NCBI RefSeq assembly: GCF_011801145.1
Contig: NZ_CP046172.1
Span: 2,356,001 to 2,420,000, forward strand
DNA: 64,000 bases
Reading direction: 5' to 3'
Source of the DNA: Nocardia arthritidis
GTDB lineage: Bacteria > Actinomycetota > Actinomycetes > Mycobacteriales > Mycobacteriaceae
Below the pieces are notes generated by a model that saw nothing but the letters and a program-made list of their open reading frames with translations, was not told the origin of the DNA and ran no database searches. Positions 44,774-56,700 of the stretch are shown here, one piece after another. Positions within the stretch are counted from its first letter, which is position 1; every line of letters starts with the position of its first letter. Made by a program: the position numbers and the translations under genes.

Positions 44774-47700
44774 ATGACCACATGTGCTCCGTGTGGACTT
44801 TGTGACGACGAGGGGGCGGCTGCTTTGCGTTCGTTTGGTATTTCGTCGGCGCAGCAGGGGTTATGGCTTGCCCAAAAAATGACGCCGGAGTTTTCCAACA
44901 ATCCGACCCTGCTCTGGGAAATATCGGGCGCGGTCGATCTCGGCCTGCTTTCCGCCGCGCTGCGCACCGTATTCGGCGAGACCGATGCCGTCCTGGTCAA
45001 CTTCCGGGAGGACGCGGCCGGATTGCGCCAGGTGATCGGCGCGCCCGGTCGGTTGACGCCGTTCGCTATCGATGTCGGCTCGGCCGACGATCCGGACGCC
45101 GCGGCGCTCACGGCGCTGAACGAGCTGGTCGGCGCACCATTCGATCTCGCGAACGACCCGCTCTACCGGGTCGGCACGGTCCGGCTCGCGCCGACGCGAC
45201 ACCTGCTGGTCGTGATCTTCCAGCATCTGGCCGCCGACGGGTTCAGCGCCATCACCATGTTGTCGTCGCGGATCGCCGAGGTTTATACGGCGCTGCACGA
45301 CGGGCTCGCCGTGCCGCCGCCGCGGTTCGGCGATCCGGCGGCTCTCGTCGATGTGGACGACCAGTACCGGGAATCGGCGCGGTTCACCGACGACGCGCGA
45401 TTCTGGAAGGAATATCTGGCGGGCGATCCGACACCGGCCCGGCTGCCGCACCCGCGCACCGGCATATTCGAATCGCTCGACCGCGATCCGGACCGGCGTG
45501 CGAATCCGGCGGATACCTGGGCGGAATTGGCGGGCGCGATCGGGATGGTCAGCCGCGTCGTCACCATGTCGGGGGCCGAGGCGGACGGGCTGGAGCGGTT
45601 GGCCGACCGCGTCGGCGTGCGCGTATCCGCGGTGCAGTCCGCAGCCGTCGCCCTGTTCTGCGCGCGCCGCTGCGGCCTCGACGAACCGCTGTTCACCATG
45701 AGCGTCCGGAACCGGCGCGGCGCGGCGGCCCAAACGCCCGGGTTGACTCTGAACCTGATTCCGATCCGGGCGAAGGTCGCGCCCGCGGCGAGTTTCGCCG
45801 AGCTCGCCCAGGCCATGGCCGCCGAGCAGCGCCGCGTTTTCGCGCACGCCGACCACCACATCTCCGCCATCCAGCGTTGTGCGGGAACGGCCGCGGCGGT
45901 GCGTGACCCGTTCGGTGTGCTGCTCAACCTGATGCCGTTCGTCGCGGCGCCGGATTTCGCGGGCAGTCCGGCGCGATTGTTCCTCGGGCCGTGGGGAATT
46001 GCCGACGAACTGGCGATCTCGCTGTACCGGGACGGCGCGCAACATTTCCAGGTCCGGATGGACGCGCCGTCGAATCTGTACAGCGCCGCCGAATTGCGTT
46101 GGCTCTGTGACGATCTGGCCGGATTCCTCCGTGCGGTCGTCGAGCGGCCGGATGTGCCGGTCGCCCGGCTGTCGGTGCTGACCTCCGGTCAAACCGACTA
46201 CCTGCTGACCCGGCTGAACGCGACAGCCGTGCCGACGCCCGCCGCATCGGTCCCGGATCTGGTTCGGCGACAACCGGATTCGGCGATCGCCGTGGTCTCC
46301 GGTACTACCGCGCTGACCTATCGGGAGCTGGTCGCGCGGGCCCGCGGGTTGGCCGCGGAGCTGGCGCGGCGCGGTGTCGGGCCGGAGGCGCTGGTGGCGG
46401 TGATCCTGCCGCGATCGCTCGATTTGGTTGTCGCGCTGCTCGCGGTGCTGGAGGCGGGCGGCGCGTATGTGCCCGTCGATCCGGGTTATCCGGCCGAGCG
46501 GGTGGCGGCCATGCTCGGCGTCGCCCGGCCGGTGCTGGTTCTTACGACGTCCGGGTATGCCGAGGTGCCCGGTGACGCGTATCCGGTTGTGGCGCTGGAC
46601 GATCTGCGGGCACTGCCCTCGGCGGGATATACCGCCGACGGTCCGGTGGACCGGCTGGCGTGCGTCATGTTCACCTCGGGTTCGACAGGGGAGCCCAAAG
46701 GCGTCGGCGTCACCCATCGCGGCATCGTCGACTTCGTCTCGGACCGGAATTGGCGCGCGGGGCAGGAACGAGTGCTGCTGCGCTCGCCGCACACCTTCGA
46801 CGCGGCCATCTACGAAATGTGGGTGCCGCTGACCCACGGCGGCACCGTGGTGGTGGCGCCGCAGGGTGACCTCGACACCGCCGGGCTCGCCGCGCTGGTC
46901 ACCAGTCACCGGTTGACTTCGGTCTGCCTGCCCTCCGCGCTGTTGGATCTGCTGGTCGACGCGGATCCGCGCTGCCTGACCGGGCTGGCCAGGGTGGTGA
47001 CCGGCGGCGAGCGGGTGCGGCCCGCGACCATCTCGCGTGCCATGCGCGCCTGTCCGGACATAACGTTCTTCAACGTCTACGGACCCACCGAGACAACCGT
47101 CGGCGCGACAACGCATGTGGTCACCGCCGAGCCGGCCGGAGCGGAACTGCCGATCGGGCGGCCCTACGACAACATGCGGGTCTTCGTGCTCGATCAGGCG
47201 CTGCAACCGGTGCCGCCCGGTCAGCCGGGCGAGCTGTACGTGGCCGGTTCCGGTGTGGCCCGCGGTTATCTCGGCAGGCCCGGGCTCACCACCGAGCGAT
47301 TCGTCGCCTGCCCGTGGGGTCCGGCGGGCGGACGGATGTACCGCACCGGCGATATCGTCGCGCTCACCCCGCCCGGTGCGCTGGTCTTCCTCGGCCGCGC
47401 GGACGAGCAGGTCAAGATCCGCGGCTTCCGCATTGAACCCGGCGAGGTCGAGGCGGTGCTGCGGACGCATCCGGCCGTCGCGGGCGCCGGGGTGGTGACG
47501 CGCGCCGATCCGGCGGGCGGCGGACGACAGCTGGTCGCGTATGTGGCCACCGCGGGCGATGTCACCATCGCCGAGCTGCGCGCGCACGTCGCGCGACAGC
47601 TGCCGGAGTTCATGGTGCCCGCGGCGTACGGGTTGCTCGACCGGTTGCCGGTCAGCGCCAACGGGAAACTCGACCGGACCGCGCTGCCGGAACCCCAGGT

Positions 47701-50700
47701 CGCCAGCACCGAGTACCGGCCGCCGCGCACCAGGAACGAGCAGGTGCTCGCGCGGCTGTACACCGAACTCACCGGTGCCGATCCGGTCGGCGTCGACGAC
47801 AATTTCTTTGCGCTCGGCGGGAATTCGCTGCTCGCGCTGCGGCTGGTCAACCAGTTGCGCGCCGGACTCGGCGCCGAGATCTCGATCGGCGCCGTCTTCG
47901 ACGCGCCCAAGGTCGGCGAACTGGCGCGGCGGCTGGCCATCGGTAAGGGCGGACGTCCGGCGCTGAAACCGGTTGCGCGCCCGGAGCGGATACCGCTCTC
48001 GTTCGCCCAGCGGCGGTTGTGGTTCCTGCATCGGTTGGAGCCGTCCGCCACCTACAACGTGCCCGCGGTATTCCGTCTCGCGGGGACGTTGAATCCGGCG
48101 GTGCTCGCCACCGCGCTGCGGGATGTGGTCGGCAGGCACGAGGCGCTGCGCACGCTCGTCGCCGAGGATGCCGACGGCATCGCCTACCAGCACGTGATCG
48201 CGGTGGATGCGCTCGAGGCGCCCGTGACCGCGGTGTCGCCGGAGTCGGTGGCCGCCGCGGTGGCCGAATCCGCGCGCAGGATATTCGATCTCACCGCCGA
48301 CCTGCCGGTGCGGGCGGAGGTGTTCCAGGTCGGCTCCGAATACCTGCTGATGCTGGTGCTGCACCATATCGCCGCCGACGGTGAATCCGTTGTGCCGCTA
48401 GGCCGGGACCTATCGATCGCCTACGCGGCGCGGCGGGCCGGTCGCGCACCGGAGTGGACCGATCTTCCGGTGCAGTACGCCGATTACACGCTCTGGCAAT
48501 ACGAACTGATGGCCGAAGCATCCGATGCCGACAGTCTCATCGGACGTCAATTCGGTTACTGGCGGCGCGAATTGGCCGGTGTGCGCGGGCCGCTGCGGCT
48601 GCCCACCGACCGTCCGCGACCATCCGCGCCGAGCCATCGCGGCGACGTACTCGACTTCGTCCTGGAACCCGAGCTGCGTGCCCGGTCGACCGAACTCGCC
48701 GGTGCGCGCGGCGGCACCGAGTCGATGGTTTTACAGGCCGCCCTGTCCGTGCTGCTCTACCACCTGGGCGGCGGCAGCGACATCACCATCGGCGCGCCCG
48801 TCGCGGGACGCACCGACGAGGCCTTGGCGGATCTGGTCGGGCTCTTCGTCAACACCTGGGTGCTGCGGGTGCGGCTCAGCGCCGGGCTGCCGTTCGAGCA
48901 GGCGCTCGCGCAGGTACGCGATAAAGCGTTGGCCGCGTACGACAATCAGGACGCACCGTTCGACCGCATCGTCGAACTGGTCAACCCCGATCGCTCGCTG
49001 GCGTATCACCCGCTGTGCCAGGTGATGTTCACCTGGCAGGCCGAATTGCCGGGCTTCGACCTCGGCGGCGTGCGGGCGGAATGGAATCTCGTCCCGACCG
49101 GTACCGCGAAATTCGACCTGTCGTTCACGGTGATCCCCGAATCCGGTGGCGGACTGCGCGGCACCATCGAATACGCCACCGACCTCTTCGACCGCGACAC
49201 AGTTGCGCGCATCGCGGACTGGTACGGCCGGGTCGTCCGGGAGGTACTCGCCGATCCGGCGCGGGCGATCGGTGCGATCCGGCCGTTCGATGGGGTGCCG
49301 GATGTGGGGTCAACGTTCGGTTTTCACGCTGGTGTTGTCCCAGAAGACGTTGCGATACAAGGTTTTTGGCGCACACTGTGTGATGTTCGCCAAGTTGCTG
49401 GCGGTAGCGAACTCGGCGAAGACGTTGTTCGGGACATATCGCGCGACGGTGGCCGGGTGGTCGGTCGAGTGGTGGGGGCACGGGACAGCGGTCCGTTGGA
49501 GGTTGTCTTGCCGCGCGATGGTGCGGGTGACGGTGGGGTGGCGGGGGCGGGGGATAGCGGTTCGTCGGAGATCGTTCCGCCGGGTGATGGTGGCCGGGTG
49601 GCCGGTGGAGTGGTGGGGGCGTGGGACAGCGGTCGGTCGGAGGTTGTCTTGCCGCGCGATGGTGCGGGTGACGGTGGAGTGGCGGGGGTGCGGGATAGCG
49701 GTCCGTTGGAGATCGTCCCGCCGGGCGATGGTGGCCGGGTAGCCGGTGCAGTAGTGGGGGCGCGAGATAGCGGGCTGTCGGAGATCGTCTTGCCGGGTGA
49801 TGGTGCTGGGGCTGGGGAGCTGCGGGTGCTGGGGCCGGGGTTGGCGGCGGTGCCGCCGGGGGTGGCGGGTGAGGTGTATCTGACCGGCGATGTGGCTCGG
49901 AATTATCGAGGGAATTCGGGGTGGGTGGCGCGGTGGTTCGTCGCCGATCCGTTCGGCACGGGTGGGCGCATGTATCGGACCGGTGAGCTCGCGCGGTGCG
50001 GCCGGGACGGGAAATTGGAGTATGCCGGGCGGGCGGATTGGATTTCGGCCGAGGTGGAGGCCGTGCTCGGTGCGCATCCGGGGGTGGCGGCGGCCGCGGT
50101 GGTCGAGGGGGCGGACCGGCGGCTGGTGGGTTATGTGGTGCCGGTGCGGGCGGCGAGCGCCGCGGGCGGCATGGATGTGGACATCAGCGCGGACTTCACC
50201 GCGGCCGACCTCCGGACGTTGGCGGCGCGGCGATTGCCCGCGCATCTGGTGCCCTCGGCGATCGTGCTGCTCGACCGGCTGCCCGTCACCGCGACCGGGG
50301 AGCCGGATCGGGCGGCGCTGCCCGATCCCGATGAGGCGGGCGGCTCGTATCGCGAACCGGTTTCGCCGACCGAGCGGGCGCTCGCCACGATCTTCGCCGA
50401 TGTGCTCGGGCTGGACCGGGTCGGTGTCGACGACGACTTCTTCGCCATCGGCGGGGAAAGTATTCGATCCATTCAGGTGGCGGTTCGCGCGCGGGCCGCC
50501 GGTATCGCGATCAACACCCGCCAGGTGTTCGAGCACCGCACCGTGGCCGGTCTCGCGGCGGCCGCGGGCATCGCCGATCCGGACCGCCCCGCGCGATTGG
50601 CCGAACTCGAGGGCGGCGCGACAGGCTGGGCGCCGTTGTTACCGGTCGCGCGGTACGCGCTCGAATTGGGCGGGGACTGGGCCGATTTCGCGCAGAGCAT

Positions 50701-53700
50701 GCTGCTGGTGCTGCCGCCCGGCGCGGATATCGCGGCGACGGTGACCGCAGTGCTCGACCGGCACGGTGTGCTGCGCACCCGGCTGGTGACCGAACCCGAG
50801 CCCGGTCTCGTCGTCGATCCAGTGGCGAATGCGGCCGACCTGATCCGGACGGTCGAATGGGACGGCGGCTGGACGGGCGAGCGGTGGGACCACCTGCTGA
50901 ATAGCGAATTAGAAGCTGCCGCAGCACAATTGGCACCGGCGTCCGGCGTGATGGCGCGGCTCGTCCAGTTCCGTGCCACCGGCGCGCCGGGCCGGTTGCT
51001 GTTGGTGCTGCACCACCTCGTCGTCGATGTCGTTTCGTGGCAGATCCTGATCTCCGATCTCGCCGCCGCATGGGAAGGGGTCGAGCCGCCGCCCGCGACG
51101 ACATCGGCGCGGCGGTGGGCACACGCGCTGGTCGCCGAGGCCGCGCGCCCCGGCCGAATGGCCGAAATGTCGCTGTGGCGCGGCATTCTCGATGGGCCCG
51201 ATCCGCTGATCGGTACGCGGCCGCTCGACCCCGCCATCGACCTGACGTCGACGGTCGACAGCGTGCAGGTCGAGCTGCCTGCCGCCGACACCGCGGCCCT
51301 GCTCACCGATCTACCCGCCGCATACCGTTGCGGCGCCGCCGACGCCATGCTGGCCGCGCTCGCCGTCGCGGTTCGGCGGTGGCGGGATACCGATGACGAC
51401 TCGGTCCTGGTCCGCGTCGAAGGCCACGGCCGCGAGGAGCAGATCGTTCCCGGCGCCGACCTCTCCCGCACCGTCGGCTGGTTCACCAGTGTGTATCCCG
51501 TCCGGCTCGAAATCCCTACCGCGCCAGGGCCGGGCGCGCTGCTGAAGTCGGTGAAGGAACAACTGCGTGCGATCCCGGACAAGGGGATCGGCTACGGGCT
51601 GCTGCGCTATCTCAACCCGGAGACCGGCCCCGTGCTCGCGGCGCATCCACAGGGCCAGATCTCCTTCAACTATCTCGGCAGCCTCCCGTCCGATACGCGC
51701 GAGGTCGCCTGGGCGCCTGCGCCCGAAGGACTTTCGGCGCCGGTTGCGCGAAATATGCCCGCGGCGTCCGCAATCGATGTGACCGCCGCCGCGATGGATA
51801 TCCGGGGCGAGGGACGCCTGCGCGTCACCTTCGGCTTCCCGCGCGGCGTGCTGTCCCGCGCCGAAGTGCGCGAGCTGGCGCGGCTGTGGCAGCAGGCGGC
51901 GGCCGAATTCGCAAGGCACGCACGCTCATCGGATGCCGGTGGCCTCACCCCGTCGGATGTCCCGCTCGTCGATGTCGGCCAGCCGGAGATCGATGCGTGG
52001 CAGGCCGAGTTCCCGGGCCTCACCGATATCTGGCCGCTCACGCCACTGCAATCCGGGCTGCTGTTCCACGCCTCGATGGCCGAGGGCTTCGACCCGTACC
52101 GGGTGCAACTGGTCATTCACCTCGCGGGCCGGGTCGACGCGGACCGGATGCGGGCCGCTGGCCAGGCCGTGCTGGACCGGCACGCCGGTCTGCGCGCCGG
52201 ATTCGTCACCGGCGCAACGGGAGAACCGGTGCAACTCGTCGTCGCCGGAGTCGCCGTGCCGTGGCAAGAACTCGACCTGCGAACCCTGTCCGATGCGGTG
52301 CGCGCCGACGCCCTCGACCGGTTCCTGACCGATGATCTGCACCGCCCCTCCGCCTTCGACCGTCCGCCGCTGCTGCGGTTGGCGCTGGTGCGCACCGAGC
52401 CGGAACGCGCGGAACTCGTGCTCACCTCGCACCACCTGCTGATCGATGGCTGGTGCCTGTCGATCCTGCTGCGAGAGTTGTTGAGTCACTACGCATCCGG
52501 CGCGGACCGGCTGCCGAGGCCACGAGACTTCCGCAGCTACCTGTCCTGGCTCGCCGAACAGGATCGCGCGGTCTCCGAACAGGTTTGGGTCGACGAGCTG
52601 GACGGCATCGATGAGCCGACCCTGCTCGCCGCGCGGTTATCCGCGCGGGCTCCGGAACCCGGAATCGGTCAGGTCGATGTCCCGCTGTCCATTTCGGCGG
52701 CCAAGGCGCTCGCCCTGCGCGCGGCGGAGCTCGGCGTGACGGTCAATACGGTCGTCCAGGGCGCGTGGGGTCTGCTGCTCACCGAGCTGACCGGTCGCAC
52801 CGATGTGGTGTTCGGCGCGACCGTTTCGGGCCGCCCGCCCGCCATCGCGGGTGTCGACGGCATTGTCGGCATGTTCGTCAACACCGTGCCGGTGCGGGTG
52901 CGCCGCGCACCCACCGACACCGTCGCGGAATTCCTGACCCGGCTGCAGGCCCGGCAGGCCGCGCTCCTGGAACACCATCACATCGGGCTCGCCGAAATCC
53001 AACACCGGACCGGGCTCGGCGTCCTGTTCGACACCCTGGTCGCGTTCGAGTCCTATCCGATGGACCGGATCGGAATCGACGACGCGCGCGCCGCCGCAGG
53101 CATCGAGGTCACCGGTCTACGCCCGCGCACCGGCACCCACTATCCGGTGACGGTGGTGGCCACCCCCGACCCGCATGTTCGAATCTCGTTGCAGTACCAG
53201 CGATCTCTGCTCGACCGACCCACCGCCGACAATATCGCGACCCGATTCGCGCGGGTACTCGACCTGCTCGCCGGCGCACCGGACCGCCGCCTGGCAACCT
53301 TCGATCTGCTGACCCCAGCGGAACACGAGCTGCTATCGCACTACAACGACACCGCGGCACCGCATTCCGCCTCGACAATCCCGGAACTCGTCGAGCGCCA
53401 GGCCGCCGCCACCCCCGACGCGATCGCAGTAACCGACGGCACAACGACATCGACCTACCGTGAGCTGTGCACCCGGGCAAACTGGCTGGCGCACAAGCTA
53501 TTCGAACGCGGCATCCGCCCGGAAACCCTCACGGCCATCGCCCTCCCGCGCTCGGCGGATCTGGTCGTCGCAATGCTCGCAGTATGGCGCGCGGGCGGCG
53601 CATATCTACCCGTCGACCCCGAATTCCCCGGGGCACGACTGGAATTCGTCCTCGGCGAGGCGCAGCCGCAACTGATCCTCACCGACGCCAGGACGGTGCG

Positions 53701-56700
53701 ATTGCTGCCGCCATCCGATACACCGAGGCTGACGCTCGACGAGCTCTACGGGGTATCGGATCCGATGGAGGTGCGCGCTGCCGACGGCGGTGTGAGCGCA
53801 CACGTGGTTGCGGCGAGTCCGGCGTTCGAGGAGTTCGACGGGGTGTCGGATCCGATGGAGGTGCGGGCCGCCGATGGTGGTGGCGCGCCTGCGGTTCGGC
53901 GCGCGCGGCCGGACAACCTCGCCTATGTCATGTACACCTCCGGGTCGACCGGGACGCCGAAAGGTGTTGCGATCACGCACGGCAACGTCGTCAACGGTAT
54001 TGCTCGGCTGATCGACGGGCTTGGGGTCGGGGCGGGGTGGCGGATGCTGGCGGGCACCTCGATCGGCTTCGATGTGTCGGTTTTCGAAATGTTCACCACG
54101 CTGAGCACCGGCGGCTGTGTCGAGGTGGTGCGGGATGTGCTCGTGCTGGGGGAGCGGCAGAGTTGGTCCGGGGGCGTAATCAGCACTGTCCCTTCCGCAT
54201 TCGGTGAACTCACCGAGCGGCTGGCGGGTCGCGTCGCCGCCGATGCGGTGGTTTTCGCGGGTGAGGCGCTGTCGTCGGCGCTGGCCGCGCGGGTGCGTGC
54301 CATACTGCCCAGCGCGCGGCTGATCAACGCGTATGGGCAGAGTGAATCGTTCTACGCCACCGCCTTCGCGATCCCTGCGAACGAACTGCCGCCCGCAGAC
54401 GGCAATGTGCCGATCGGCGGTCCGCTGGGCAATGTCCGGGTGTATGTGCTCGGTCCGGCGTTGCGTCCGGTGCCGCCGGGCGTGGTGGGGGAGTTGTATG
54501 TCGCGGGCGCGAGCATAGGCCGCGGTTATCACCGGGCGGCCGGGACGAGTGCGAGCCGGTTCGTCGCCGACCCGTTCGGTCCCGCGGGTTCGCGCATGTA
54601 TCGCACCGGTGATCTGGCCAAATGGCAGGCGTCGCAGAGCGATTCAATGGGGGATGGTGCCCGGGCGACGGGTGCTCAGGCGCCGCAGAGCGATTCGATA
54701 GGAGATGGTGCCCAGGCGGCGGATGGTCAGGCACCGCAAAGTGATTCGATCAGGCACGACGGCGTGCTGGAATATGTCGGCCGGGCGGACGCGCAGGTCA
54801 AGATTCGCGGCTACCGGGTCGAACCGGCCGAGGTCGAAGCGGCGCTGGCCGAACATCCCGCGGTCCGGCAGGCCGTCGTCGTCGCCGATCGCACCGGGAC
54901 GGTGGCGCGGTTGATCGGATACGCGGTCGTCGGCACTGCGGTATCCACCGAGGAATTGCGGAAGTTCGTCGCGGGACGGCTGCCCGCGTACCTGGTGCCC
55001 GCGGCGGTCGTCATTGTGGACCGCTTCCCGCTGACGCCGAGCGGAAAGCTGGATCGCCGGGCGCTGCCCGCACCGGAATTCACCGGCACGACATACCATG
55101 CGCCGCGAACGCCGGACGAGCACGCGCTCGCAACGCTTTTCGCCGAGGTGTTGGGCGTCGAGCGGGTCGGCATCGATGACGACTTCTTCGCACTCGGCGG
55201 CCATTCGTTGCTCGCCACCCGGCTGGTCGGCCGGATCCGGGCGCGGCTCGCGGCCGAGGTGCCGATCAGGGCCGTGTTCGACGCGCCGACGGTGGCTCGG
55301 CTGGCGACCCGGCTGCGCACCGGATCGCGACCGAGGCCGCCGCTGGTCCGTGCGGTTCGGCCGCAGACGGTGCCGCTCTCGTTCGCACAGCGGCGGATGT
55401 GGTTCATCGATCGGTTCGAAGGTCCTTCGGCCACTTACAATTTGCTGCTCGCCGTCCGGATGCATGGCGAATTGGACACGGCCGCATTGGGTTTCGCATT
55501 GCGGGATGTGGTGGGCAGGCATGAGAGCCTGCGCACGCTGATCGTCGAGGACGCCGCGGGCACGGCGGCACAACGGGTGCTGCCCGCCGCCGAGGTGCCC
55601 GAGGTGTTTACCGTGCGCACCGTGTCCGAGGTGGAGTTGCCCGGCGCCGTCGCCGCTCTGGCCGCGTACGAATTGGATTTGTACACAAGGGTTCCCATCC
55701 ACGCCGAGCTGCTGCGGGTCGCGCCCGACGACCACGTGCTGATGCTGGTGATCCACCACATCGCCGCCGACGGCGCCTCGGCCGCCCCGCTGACCCGCGA
55801 TCTCTCCCATGCCTATGCGGCACGGCGCGCGGGCCGGGCGCCCGACTGGCCGGACCTGCCGGTGCAATACGCGGATTACACGCTCTGGCACGCCGAATTG
55901 CTCGGCGACGAGCGCGATCCGGAGAGTTTGCTCGCCGAGCAGTTCGATTACTGGCGGCGGGAACTGGCTGATGTCCCTGCGCCGCTTGCCTTGCCGACGG
56001 ACCGGCCCCGGCCGCCGGTGGCGAGCCATCGCGGCGGCCGGGTGCATTTCACCGTCGCGCCGGAGCTGATGTCCGCGGTGGATGTGGTCGCGCGCGGCTC
56101 GGGCGCGACGGCGGCCATGGTTTTGCAGTCCGCGCTGTCGGTGCTGCTGCATCAACTGGGGGCGGGTGCCGACATCACCATCGGCTCGCCGATCGCGGGC
56201 CGCACCGACGAGGCGCTCGCGGATGTGGTCGGTTTCTTCGTCAACACCTGGGTGCTGCGGGTCGGGCTCGGCGGCAACCCTCGGTTCGGCGAGCTGCTTG
56301 ACCAGGTGCGCGGCAAGGCGATGGCGGCGTACGAGAATCAGGACGCGCCGTTCGAGCGGCTGGTCGAGTTGCTGAATCCGGAGCGGTCCACCGCGTATCA
56401 CCCGCTGTTCCAGGTGATGTTCGCCTGGCAGAACACGGCCCCGCTCGATCTGGAATTGCCTGGTCTGCGGATCGAGCCGGAACCGACTCCGCCGGTCGCC
56501 GCCAAATTCGACCTGCTCGTCAACCTCACCCCCGATCCGGCGGGCGGTGCGTCGGGCGTGCTCGAGTATGCGACGGATCTGTTCGATCACGGCACCGCGG
56601 AGCTGATCGCCGCCCGGTATCTGCGCGTGCTGCGCCAGGTGGTCGCCGATCCGGCGATCCGGGTCGGCGCGGTCGAGCTCATGGATCCGGCCGAACGGGA

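Noticed and set aside
49310..49440. Transposase fragment in the A2 junction
   Set aside because: Lower G+C, but no transposase motif, terminal inverted repeat or target duplication could be recognised.
49445..49798. CRISPR-like array
   Set aside because: The units are contiguous, in frame with the NRPS, lack spacers and vary in sequence. It is a coding minisatellite.
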